This document shows positions 45,193-53,907 of a DNA stretch of 64,000 nucleotides, piece by piece (the stretch's first letter is position 1; the number at the start of each line of letters is the position of its first letter). The stretch covers positions 7,315,001-7,379,000 of the forward strand of contig NZ_JAZHSD010000001.1 in the NCBI RefSeq assembly GCF_036924745.1, written 5' to 3'. The translations under genes were made by a program, and so were the position numbers. The notes beneath the pieces were generated by a model. The model made no database searches, was not told the DNA's origin, and saw only the letters and a list, made by a program, of their open reading frames with translations. The stretch is from Bradyrhizobium sp. AZCC 1693. Its GTDB lineage: Bacteria; Pseudomonadota; Alphaproteobacteria; Rhizobiales; Xanthobacteraceae.

Positions 45193-46137
45193 TCAAATCC
45201 GCGTAATGCGATTTTCGCGCAGCGGGCGCGCTTCGTCGTGATCGCCGGCCTCGCGGTTGTCTCGTTCCAGACGCGACGACTTGACCATGATCTGGCGCAA
45301 CAATACGGCCAGCAATCCCAGCGAGAAGATGAGGACTGACGAGATGATGCCGCCGACGCCGACATAGAAGAATACGTTCAGCTTGGCTATCAGCGCGAGC
45401 GTGAAACTGAGGAAGGATGATGCGAGCACGATGCCCGCCATCAACACGAACATTTTCAACGGGTTGTAGTAGATCGCCGCTTCCACGATGTACTGCAGCG
45501 TCTTCATCGAGTCGCGCAGCAGCTTTACCTTCGATTTTCCCACTCGCTTGTTGTACTCGATCGGAACATAGGCCACGAATTTTCCGGTCATCATATAGGC
45601 CAGTGTCATCGACGTGGTGAAGCTGAACGTGTCGCAAAGGTGGTCGAAATATTCCAGCGCGGCGGAGCGCCGGAACACGCGAAGGCCGGAATTGATGTCC
45701 GGGATGGAACGGCCGGCGGTGAACTCCACGATAAATCGCAGCACCCGGCGCAGCGGCATCTTGATCAGCGATTCCTGGTAGTGCTTGCCGCTGCGCGCGC
45801 CCACGACCATGTCGAAGCCCTGATTGTAGCTGGCAAGCAGATCCGGAATGGCTTCGATGGGATAGGTGCCGTCGGCATCGTTGATAATAATCGTATCGTA
45901 GCGGGCGGCGCGGATACCGTCTTTCAGCGAGCGGCCATAACCGACATTGTGTGGATGCCGCAGCACCCGCGCTCCGGCTGCTTCCGCCCGAGCCGCGGTC
46001 TCGTCGCGCGAGCCGTCGTCCACGACGACGACCTCGTAAGCGCCGCTTCCGCTACTGGACAATACCTCTCGCAGGCGGGTGATGGTCCTGCCAATCTCAT
46101 CCTGCTCGTCGAGCGCAGGTATGACGATTGAGATCAT
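45193..46137 (-). CDS. Glycosyltransferase family 2 (DPM1/ArnC-like, membrane-anchored)
   Basis: 314 residues. GT-A fold: ISIVIPALDEQDEIGRTI, VVVVDDGSRDETAARA and the metal-binding IIINDADGTYPIEAIPDLL. The C-terminal part has two membrane helices (about 225-290: MFVLMAGIVLASSFLSFTL and VGVGGIISSVLIFSLGLLAV), giving the layout of polyprenyl-phosphate glycosyltransferases. It may load a sugar on undecaprenyl phosphate for periplasmic decoration of LPS or polysaccharide. Its ATG overlaps the stop of the upstream methyltransferase gene, so coupled translation is likely. Confidence 0.88.
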   Translation of the reverse strand: MISIVIPALDEQDEIGRTITRLREVLSSSGSGAYEVVVVDDGSRDETAARAEAAGARVLRHPHNVGYGRSLKDGIRAARYDTIIINDADGTYPIEAIPDLLASYNQGFDMVVGARSGKHYQESLIKMPLRRVLRFIVEFTAGRSIPDINSGLRVFRRSAALEYFDHLCDTFSFTTSMTLAYMMTGKFVAYVPIEYNKRVGKSKVKLLRDSMKTLQYIVEAAIYYNPLKMFVLMAGIVLASSFLSFTLALIAKLNVFFYVGVGGIISSVLIFSLGLLAVLLRQIMVKSSRLERDNREAGDHDEARPLRENRITRI

Positions 46138-46868
46138 CGCTTGCGGCCTACCGCGATGACCGACTGGCCGAAGACCTTCCGCGTTGCAGGATCAGCAAGA
46201 CGCGAAAGCGGAACCAGCCATTTGTCGAACAAGGATATCTGTGAGTTCACGGCATTGTCGTTGAGAGAGCTGTGACGAAGGGCGCGATTTGCCAGCCAGC
46301 CAAGGCCGCCTATCGAATTGAAGTAGTCGCAGCGAACGATCTCGAGCCTGGCCTCGGCAAGTCGCGACCGCATTTGGGCCCGGCTATAGCGGCGGTGATG
46401 GCCCGCCAGACGGTCGAGATCGTTGAAAAGAAGTTCCAGCGCCGGAACGATCACAAGGAGATGGCCGCCAGGCTGAAGAGCCCGGGCGAGGTTCGTGACC
46501 GCCCTGCTGTCGTCCTCGATGTGCTCGATCACGTTCAGGCAGACAATCGTTCTCACCTTGCGTTCATTGGCAAGCGCCACAAACTCCGGGCTTGTAATAT
46601 CGGAAACGCGCAGATCGAGACCGGGAAACCGCTGGCGTCCCTCTTCCACCGAAGCGGGGTCGATATCGACACCGATATAGTCGCCATAGCCGCGCAGCAC
46701 GCTGGCATAGCTGCCGTGTCCAACACCGATTTCGAGCACCGGCGCGGCAAGGTAATCCGAGAACGAGGCCAGAATCCACGAGATGTAATTCTTCGCGTCG
46801 GCCATCGCGGACGAATATGTCTCCGCACCCTTAAGAGCGGGTACGGACGCTAACCGGGCTTCACCCAT
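46134..46868 (-). CDS. SAM-dependent methyltransferase (class I)
   Basis: 244 residues. Motif I VLEIGVGHGSYASVLRGYG, motif II IGVDIDPASVEEG, motif IV VCLNVIEHIEDDSRAV and the following LQPGGHLLVIVPALELLFNDLDR with HHRRYSRAQM, which is typical of bacterial sugar or lipid methyltransferases beside glycosyltransferases. AGGA lies before the ATG. First gene of the minus-strand operon that continues through the GT2, AsnB-type and second methyltransferase genes. Unrelated in detail to the other methyltransferase in this operon. Confidence 0.87.
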   Translation of the reverse strand: MGEARLASVPALKGAETYSSAMADAKNYISWILASFSDYLAAPVLEIGVGHGSYASVLRGYGDYIGVDIDPASVEEGRQRFPGLDLRVSDITSPEFVALANERKVRTIVCLNVIEHIEDDSRAVTNLARALQPGGHLLVIVPALELLFNDLDRLAGHHRRYSRAQMRSRLAEARLEIVRCDYFNSIGGLGWLANRALRHSSLNDNAVNSQISLFDKWLVPLSRLADPATRKVFGQSVIAVGRKR

Positions 46869-47073
46869 CCGCGTATCCTGAGCGTGATTGTAGCGCTTCC
46901 TTAGCGCATACCACCGATAGTGCCAAGCCCGTCGCGCTTAGCCACTGACTTTAGATCAAGCCCCATCTCGCGACCGGCACGGCCCCTGTCGGGAAGCCGG
47001 TTGTGGCGAGGCCAGAGCAGGGCAATTGGCTTGACGGAACTGGCGAAGATCCGCACAAAGCGAACGAGTCCTG

Positions 47074-48968
47074 ATGGCGGGGGGCGCCTCCGCTTATGCA
47101 TTAATTCCCCTTGCGGATCCGATTGTGACATATCGTTCGGACATCGACGGATTGCGAGCGCTTTCGGTTCTCGCCGTCATGCATTTCATTTGAACGGTTT
47201 CGTTCCCGGCGGCTATGTTGGTGTCGACGTATTCTTCGTTATTTCCGGCTTCCTCATCGGCGGCATTGTCTTTCACGAAATTGATTCCGGAACATTCTCA
47301 TTCGCTGATTTCTACAAGCGACGAGTTAGACGTATCGCCCCTGCATTGATTTTGACGCTGCTGGGTTCTTATGCGGCTTCTCTTGTTTTGATGTGGCCCG
47401 CGGAGACGATTGCTTTCGCAAAGTCTTCGCTGGCCGCCCTGTTCTCTTTCGCAAACGTCTATTTTTATGCGACGAGCGGGTACTTTGGGCCCCGCGCGAT
47501 TGACCTGCCGCTGCTTCATCTGTGGTCGCTCGGGATCGAAGAGCAGTTTTATTTCGTCTTTCCGCTGATCGCTGTTCTACTGTCCAGATATTTTCCGCGC
47601 GTATTGCTGCCCGTGCTCGTCATGCTGGGTCTGTTGTCGTTGCTGTGGTCACAGTGGCAACTGTCGCTTCATCCGGAAGCGTCGTTCTATTTGCTGCAGA
47701 GCAGGGCGTTTGAACTCACTATTGGCGTATTGCTCGCGCGGTTGAACTGGAAGCTGGAGTCGCAAGCGGCGCAACTGCTGTCGGCTGTTGGCGCCGCATT
47801 GCTGATTGTTGCTATATTCTTCTATAGCGACCGGACGCGGTTCCCTGGCCTGGCCGCACTCGTTCCATGTCTCGGCACCGCATTGATCATTTGGTCGGGG
47901 CAGGCGGGAACGGTCTTGAGCCGGATATTGGGCCTTCCGCCTCTGGTCTATGTCGGCAAGATCTCGTATCCGCTGTATCTGGCACATTGGCCGCTGATCG
48001 TTTTCGGCAAGATCGCCATGCCGGAAACACCGGAATTGCATTTTTCTCTGTTTGTCGTCGCTGCGTCGTTTGTAGCCGCCATGGCAACCTATCATGCGGT
48101 CGAGAGGCCGATCAGAACCGGTCGCTTCACGCTGGCAAAGGCCTCCTTCCTGGGGAGCGCGGCCTCCCTTTCGGCGGTAGGCGCTGTCGTTGCGCTCCTG
48201 GCGGGCGGCTTCGAGGGGCGTTCGGGACCGCGAGCGCAGCAGCTCACCAATTTCGATCCCCCGAATCTGAAGGAGCTGTTTCTTCAGGGTACGTGTTTTC
48301 TCGATCCAGATCAGGACACTTCACGTTTTGCGCTTGAGACGTGTTTTCCGGACAAGCGGCCTGTAGCGATCCTGTGGGGCGACAGCCACGCGGCCCATCA
48401 CTACAATGGTCTGAAGCATGAGTTGGGCGCAGCCGGATATTCGCTTGGAATGTTCACCGCGTCCGCATGTACGCCCATCATCGGTCGAGTGGTCGACGGA
48501 CGGCCCCACTGCAAGGACATAAACGATTTTGTGCTGTCGTTGATCAATTCGCGCAAGCCTGAGGTCGTCATTCTTGCGGCCTTTTGGAAGCCGTTCGTGA
48601 TGGACGGACTCGAGAAGACGTTGGGCCTACTCGCGCAGAATGATATTTCGGTTGCGGTGTTGGGCAATACGCCGATTTTTCAGGAGAGTGTCCCGGTCTA
48701 TCTGTCCCGTGCTGCCGACAAGGACATCAAGGTGTCGGATCGTTCTGCGGCGGAGGCTGCCATGCGTGCGATGCTGCAGACCAAAAAGATCGGAAATGTG
48801 AGGTACATTTCCTTGCAGCAGGCTGCTTGTCCGGCAGGGCGATGTGCCCTCGCTGACAAGTCCGGACGTCCCTATTATTTCGACGAGGGCCATTTGACCC
48901 AGGAAGGCTCGCGATGGATCGCGGGAAAAATAGTGTCGGATATCCTGGCCACGCGCCCGCGCAGTTAA
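47074..48968 (+). pseudogene. OafA/YrhL-type acyltransferase with C-terminal SGNH domain, one-base frameshift near the N-terminus
   Basis: The body (from about 47181) is an acyltransferase-3 membrane domain: NGFVPGGYVGVDVFFVISGF, FYKRRVRRIAPALILTLLG, LWSLGIEEQFYFVFPLIAVL, some ten helices, then a periplasmic SGNH domain with WGDSHAAHHYNGL and the late catalytic pair in FDEGHLTQEGS. The first 36 codons lie in another frame: TYRSDIDGLRALSVLAVM, ending at a stop at 47191. Inserting one G at about 47181/47182 gives VMAFHLNGF, the family consensus, so a single-base deletion is likely. Intact length would be about 630 residues. Function: O-acetylation of LPS or exopolysaccharide. Start at 47074 or the GTG at 47125. 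Less GC-rich than the flanks. Confidence 0.85.
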
Positions 48969-49106
48969 AGATGGCACGGACCCGCGCTCGCCAAACGCGC
49001 AGTCCCGCAGCCAAGTGACCAGCATTGGAAGGTATTGCAGCCCCCTCGACACGGCAGGTAAAGAGGCCCAAACCGGAAGGGGCGAACCGGTGCCGGGTTT
49101 AGGAAA

Positions 49107-50099
49107 ATGATGTCGGATCAGGCAATATTGGTAACGGGCGCGGCGGGTTTCATCGGCTTCCACGTCGCTCGCCGGCTGCTCGCCGAAGGCCGCGCCGTGG
49201 TCGGTCTCGATAATCTCAACGATTACTACGATCCGGCGCTGAAGGCGGCGCGGCTCGACCTCCTGCGCGCGGAGCGGGGCTTTGCGTTCGAGCAGATCGA
49301 TCTCGCCGATCGCGCATCAATGGAACGGCTGTTCGCCAAACACCGCTTTGCCAAGGTGGTGCATCTCGCGGCGCAGGCCGGCGTGCGTCATTCGATCGAT
49401 CATCCGCACGCCTATGTCGACGCCAATCTCGAAGGCTTCGTCAATGTGCTGGAAGGGTGCCGGCATCATGGATGCGGCCACCTGGTCTATGCATCCTCGT
49501 CGTCGGTCTATGGCGCCAATACGAAACTGCCGTTTTCGGTGGACGACAAAACCGATCGTCCGGTCAGCCTCTACGCCGCCACCAAGAAGGCCAATGAGCT
49601 GATCGCGCATTCCTACAGCCATCTCTACCGGCTGCCGGTGACGGGCTTGCGGTTCTTTACCATCTACGGGCCGTGGGGACGGCCCGATATGGCGATTTTC
49701 CTGTTTACCAAAGCGATCATGGAAGGGACTCCGATCCGGCTCTTTAACCATGGCAGGATGCGGCGTGACTTTACCCATATCGACGATGTGACGCGCGTCG
49801 TATTGCAACTGGTCGACCAGGCCCCGCGCGACGGCGGCGAGGGCGCCGGGGCGCCGGCAAGGATTTACAATGTCGGCAACAATCACCCGGAAGAATTAAC
49901 CCATGTGGTATCGGTTCTGGAGCAGGAATTGGGCCGCGCGGCGGTCAGGGAGATGCTACCAATGCAGCCCGGAGACGTGACCGAGACGTTTGCCGATGTC
50001 ACCGAATTGATGCGCGACACCGGCTTCAGGCCGCAGACCTCGATCGAGGACGGGCTTGCCGACTTTGTCGCCTGGTATCGCGACTTTTACAGGATTTGA
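49107..50099 (+). CDS. UDP-glucuronate 4-epimerase-like NAD-dependent epimerase
   Basis: 330 residues. NAD motif ILVTGAAGFIGFHVARRL, then VGLDNLNDYYDPALKAAR, the segment VHLAAQAGVRHSIDHPHAY and the YxxxK in SLYAATKKANE. The phrase NDYYD...LK and AGVR(H/Y)S is diagnostic of UDP-glucuronate 4-epimerases (LpsL, CapI). FTIYGPWGRPDMA follows. It would provide UDP-galacturonate, a known component of rhizobial lipid A and core. AGGA precedes the first of two tandem ATGs. It is followed 7 bases later by manC. Confidence 0.9.
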   Translation: MMSDQAILVTGAAGFIGFHVARRLLAEGRAVVGLDNLNDYYDPALKAARLDLLRAERGFAFEQIDLADRASMERLFAKHRFAKVVHLAAQAGVRHSIDHPHAYVDANLEGFVNVLEGCRHHGCGHLVYASSSSVYGANTKLPFSVDDKTDRPVSLYAATKKANELIAHSYSHLYRLPVTGLRFFTIYGPWGRPDMAIFLFTKAIMEGTPIRLFNHGRMRRDFTHIDDVTRVVLQLVDQAPRDGGEGAGAPARIYNVGNNHPEELTHVVSVLEQELGRAAVREMLPMQPGDVTETFADVTELMRDTGFRPQTSIEDGLADFVAWYRDFYRI

Positions 50100-50106
50100 G
50101 GCGCCG

Positions 50107-51519
50107 ATGAACCGACGAATTATCCCCCTGATCATGTGCGGCGGCGCGGGAACGCGGCTGTGGCCGGCCTCGCGCGAGGTTCACCCCAAGCAGTTCCTGT
50201 CCCTGTTCGGCGCGCGCTCGACGTTCCAGGATACGCTGTTGCGGGTTTCCGATGCTGATCTGTTCGAACGGCCCGTCATCATCACCAACAACGCCTATCG
50301 CTTCATGGTGCTCGAGCAACTGGCGGAGATCGGGCTGGAGGCCGACGTGCTGCTCGAGCCGATGCGGCGCGATTCCGGGCCGGCGATCGCGGCCGGCGCC
50401 GCGTTTGCGCAAGCCCGCGACAAGGATGCGATCGTGCTGGCGCTCGCCGCCGATCATGTGGTGTCCGACACGCCCGCTTTCCTCGCCGCCTGCCGCGAGG
50501 GACTGGCTGCGGCGGAAGCCGGGCACATCGTGACCTTCGGCGTGCAGCCCGAACGCGCCGCCACCGAATATGGCTACATCAATCCCGGCGAGGTCATTTC
50601 CGGCAAGGTCCGCGCGGTCGCGAAGTTCGTCGAAAAGCCGGACCCGGCAACGGCGGCGCGTTATGTCGAGGCCGGCTATCTCTGGAACAGCGGCAACTTC
50701 ATGTTCCGCGCCGCCGTATTGTCGGATGAATATCGCAAGGTCGATGCGGACAGCATTCAGGCCGTCGCTGATGCGGTGGCGAAGGCGGGCACCGATCTCG
50801 GCTTCGTCAAGCTCGACGAGACCGCGTTCGGAGCGGCGAAGTCGATCTCGATCGATTATGCGGTGATGGAAAAGACCGCGCGCACCGCCGTCGTGCCGGT
50901 CGCGTGCGGCTGGTCCGACGTCGGCTCCTGGCATGCGGTGTGGGAATTGTCCGGCAAGGACGGCGAGGGCAACGCGGCGCGCGGCGTTGCCGTGTTCGAG
51001 GACTCCCGCAATTGCAACGTATCGACCGATGGCGCGCTGGTGGCGCTGGAGGGCGTCGATGATCTCGTCGTGGTCGCAACCCAGGACGCGGTGCTGGTAA
51101 GCCGGCAAAAGGACGCCAACGGGCTGAAGCGGCTGGTGGCGAAACTGAAGACGGTGGCGCCGCAGGTGACCGAGGACCACATCAGGGTGCATCGTCCCTG
51201 GGGATCCTATCAGTCGGTCGACAATGGCGATCGCCACCAGGTCAAGCGCATCATCGTCAAGCCGGGCGGCCGGCTCTCGTTGCAGAAGCATCATCATCGC
51301 TCCGAGCACTGGATCGTGGTGCGCGGGACGGCGCAGGTAACGGTCAACGAACTGGTCAAGACCGTGCACGAGAACGAATCGGTCTACATCCCGATCGGCG
51401 CGGTCCACCGGCTGGAAAATCCCGGCAAGATCCAGCTCGAACTGATCGAGGTGCAGACCGGCAGCTATCTCGGCGAGGACGACATCATCCGCATCGAGGA
51501 CGACTACAAGCGCAGTTGA
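50107..51519 (+). CDS. manC: Mannose-1-phosphate guanylyltransferase / mannose-6-phosphate isomerase
   Basis: 470 residues, bifunctional type II PMI length. N-terminal pyrophosphorylase domain with IMCGGAGTRLWPASRE and the Lys of HPKQFLSLFG; FVEKPDPATA and WNSGNFMF follow. The C-terminal cupin isomerase domain (about 350-470) has RPWGSYQSVDNG and the metal-binding LSLQKHHHRSEHWIVV. It makes GDP-mannose for the LPS core, O-antigen or exopolysaccharide (and GDP-deoxyhexoses). Start at 50107 with GAGG upstream; the in-frame extension to 50056 lies in the epimerase gene. Confidence 0.93.
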   Translation: MNRRIIPLIMCGGAGTRLWPASREVHPKQFLSLFGARSTFQDTLLRVSDADLFERPVIITNNAYRFMVLEQLAEIGLEADVLLEPMRRDSGPAIAAGAAFAQARDKDAIVLALAADHVVSDTPAFLAACREGLAAAEAGHIVTFGVQPERAATEYGYINPGEVISGKVRAVAKFVEKPDPATAARYVEAGYLWNSGNFMFRAAVLSDEYRKVDADSIQAVADAVAKAGTDLGFVKLDETAFGAAKSISIDYAVMEKTARTAVVPVACGWSDVGSWHAVWELSGKDGEGNAARGVAVFEDSRNCNVSTDGALVALEGVDDLVVVATQDAVLVSRQKDANGLKRLVAKLKTVAPQVTEDHIRVHRPWGSYQSVDNGDRHQVKRIIVKPGGRLSLQKHHHRSEHWIVVRGTAQVTVNELVKTVHENESVYIPIGAVHRLENPGKIQLELIEVQTGSYLGEDDIIRIEDDYKRS

Positions 51520-51672
51520 GCGGTGACCGTAATTCTACCGGTCCGGCGGTTGTAACTGTTTGAATCAAAACGTGTCCGAAAACCGCCAATCGCGTTCGCC
51601 ACGTCTGTGACGGCGTGCTAGAGAACCGCCGGGGAAAGTTCCAGCGCCGAATCTGCTTGGGGTCTACAAATC

Positions 51673-52689
51673 ATGAGTTCCAAAGGGTCCGCATTCGACG
51701 CGAAGACCGATGCAAAACGCGCGCTACGTGTAGGCGTGGTCGGCGCGGGCGTGATGGGCAGCAACCATGCCCGCGTGCTGGCCGGTCTGCCTGATGTGAC
51801 GCTGGTCGGTATCGTCGATCCGTTGCCGGAACACCGCGCGCGCGCCACCGCGCTCGCCGGTTGCCGCGCGTTCGCCGATCTTGAGGAGCTGTTCGACGAA
51901 GGCGTCGACGCCATCACGATCGCGGCGCCGACCCACCTCCATCACGAGATTGCGCTGGCCTGCATCACGCGCAACATCCACCTCCTGGTCGAGAAGCCGG
52001 TCGCCTCGACGGTGGAGGAGGGGCAGGACATCGTCAACGCGGCGCGCAGTGCCGGCGTGACGCTGATGGTCGGCCACGTCGAGCGCTTCAATCCAGCGGT
52101 CGCCGCGATCAAGCAGGCGATCTCGGGCGAGGATATTCTTTCGATCGGCATCACCCGCGTCGGGCCGTTTCCACCGCGGATGTCCAATGTCGGCGTCGTC
52201 ATCGATCTGGCCGTGCACGATATCGATCTGATCCGCTGGTTCACCGAATCCGATATCGTCGAGGTGCAGCCGCAGCTTTCCAGCGCGGTCGCCGAGCGCG
52301 AGGATATCGCGCTGCTGCAGTTCCGCACCGCCTCGGGCGTGCTCGCCCACATCAACACCAACTGGCTGACGCCGTTCAAGGCGCGCAGCGTCACGGTTGC
52401 GACCCGCGGCAAATATGTGATGGGCGATCTGTTGACGCGTCAGGTCACCGAGTGCTTCGGCTTCAAGCCCGACGGCAGCTATTCGATGCGGCATCTGCCG
52501 GTCGGCCATGACGAACCGCTGCGCGCTGAACTGATCGCGTTCCTCGATGCCGTCCGCACCGGCAATGTGCCGGCGGTTTCCGGCGACGAGGGCGTCGCCA
52601 GTCTCGAAATCGCAATCCGCTGCCTCGAGCAGCCCGCCAAGCCCGCGGCCTCCGCCGCGCGCAAGGGACCGCGCCGCATCGCCGGCTGA
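51673..52689 (+). CDS. Gfo/Idh/MocA family oxidoreductase (GnnA/WlbA-like)
   Basis: 338 residues. NAD-binding VGVVGAGVMGSNHARVL, then VTLVGIVDPLPEHRARA, the family motif LLVEKPVAST and GHVERFNPAVAAIKQAI. HDIDLIRWFTESDI carries the Asp-His of the family. It would oxidise the 3-OH of a UDP-HexNAc. The next gene is a PLP sugar aminotransferase, the GnnA-GnnB (or WlbA-WlbC) pairing that makes UDP-GlcNAc3N. Bradyrhizobium lipid A is known to contain 2,3-diamino-2,3-dideoxyglucose, which needs such a pair. Assignment as GnnA is an inference from pairing. Confidence 0.85.
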   Translation: MSSKGSAFDAKTDAKRALRVGVVGAGVMGSNHARVLAGLPDVTLVGIVDPLPEHRARATALAGCRAFADLEELFDEGVDAITIAAPTHLHHEIALACITRNIHLLVEKPVASTVEEGQDIVNAARSAGVTLMVGHVERFNPAVAAIKQAISGEDILSIGITRVGPFPPRMSNVGVVIDLAVHDIDLIRWFTESDIVEVQPQLSSAVAEREDIALLQFRTASGVLAHINTNWLTPFKARSVTVATRGKYVMGDLLTRQVTECFGFKPDGSYSMRHLPVGHDEPLRAELIAFLDAVRTGNVPAVSGDEGVASLEIAIRCLEQPAKPAASAARKGPRRIAG

Positions 52690-52719
52690 ACCTCTTAATT
52701 CTGATCCAGGCAAGGCCAC

Positions 52720-53871
52720 ATGAACCAGCACATGCGTCCAGAACCCGTTCCCTTTTATGACCTCGCCTCGCAGCGCCGGCGGCTCGGTACTTCGATTGAT
52801 GAGGCGATCGCGGGTGTGACGAGCCATTGTCTCTTCATCAATGGTCCGGAAGTGGCCGTGCTGGAGAAGGCGTTGGCGGATTTCTGCGGCGCCAGGCATG
52901 TCGTGAGCTGCGCGAGCGGCACCGACGCGCTTCTGATGGTGTTGATGGCCAGGGAAGTCGGCCCGGGGGATGCCGTCCTGTGTCCTTCGTTCACGTTCTG
53001 CGCGACCGGCGAAGCCGTGGCGCTGACCGGCGCGACGCCGGTATTCGTCGATGTCGATGCCGCAACCTTCAACATGGATGCCGCTTCGCTCAAACGTGGC
53101 ATTGCGACGGCGAAGCAGCGCGGCCTGAAGCCCCGGGCCGTGATCCCGGTCGATCTGTTCGGCCAAAGCGCCGACCACGATGCGATCGCCGAAGTCGCAG
53201 CGGCCGAGGGCCTGTTCGTGCTCGATGACGCGGCCCAGGGCTTTGGCGCGAGCTACAAGGGCCGCCGGATCGGCTCTTTGGGACTTGCGACGGCGACCAG
53301 CTTCTTCCCGACAAAACCGCTCGGCTGCTTCGGCGATGGTGGCGCCATCTTTACCGATGATGACAAACTTGCCGAGACGCTGCGCAGCATCCGCGTTCAC
53401 GGCCAGGGCTCCGACAAATACGACAATGTGCGCCTTGGTTTGACAGGACGCCTCGACACGATGCAGGCGGCGGTCCTGATCGAGAAGTTGAAGATTTTCG
53501 AGGACGAGATCGCGGCTCGCAATCGCGTTGCGGAACGCTATTCGCGCAGTCTCGGTAACCTCGTGACGGTGCCGCGTTTGGCTTCCGGATGCACCTCGAT
53601 CTGGGCGCAGTACACCATCCGCCTGCCAGAGGGCACCGATCGCGACGGTTTCGCCGCAACGCTCAGGGCGCAGGGCATTCCGACGATGGTCTATTATACG
53701 AAATCGATGCATCAGCAGACCGCGTACAAGGGTTTCCCGGTGGCGGATGGCGGGCTGCCGGTGAGCGAAAAGCTCTCGGACGATGTCATCAGCCTGCCGA
53801 TTCACGCCTATCTCGACGAGCCGGCGCAAGATCGCGTGATCGAGGCGGTGCGCGGCGCGCTTTCTTCCTGA
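52720..53871 (+). CDS. DegT/DnrJ/EryC1/StrS sugar aminotransferase (GnnB/WlbC-like)
   Basis: 383 residues. PLP-dependent nucleotide-sugar aminotransferase: VPFYDLASQRRRLG, ISGPE-like INGPEVAVLE, CASGTDALLMVLMA, PSFTFCATGEAVAL, the Asp of VLDDAAQGFGASYKG and the PLP-binding Lys in SFFPTKPLGCFGDGG. The PTKPLG(C)FGDGGA form is that of WlbC/GnnB-type 3-aminotransferases. It takes the 3-keto sugar from the preceding oxidoreductase and an amino group from glutamate. 30 bases separate the two genes. MurJ is 36 bases further on. Confidence 0.88.
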   Translation: MNQHMRPEPVPFYDLASQRRRLGTSIDEAIAGVTSHCLFINGPEVAVLEKALADFCGARHVVSCASGTDALLMVLMAREVGPGDAVLCPSFTFCATGEAVALTGATPVFVDVDAATFNMDAASLKRGIATAKQRGLKPRAVIPVDLFGQSADHDAIAEVAAAEGLFVLDDAAQGFGASYKGRRIGSLGLATATSFFPTKPLGCFGDGGAIFTDDDKLAETLRSIRVHGQGSDKYDNVRLGLTGRLDTMQAAVLIEKLKIFEDEIAARNRVAERYSRSLGNLVTVPRLASGCTSIWAQYTIRLPEGTDRDGFAATLRAQGIPTMVYYTKSMHQQTAYKGFPVADGGLPVSEKLSDDVISLPIHAYLDEPAQDRVIEAVRGALSS

Positions 53872-53907
53872 TTTCCCCGTCTCGCCAATATGCGCTAGAA
53901 GCGGCGC

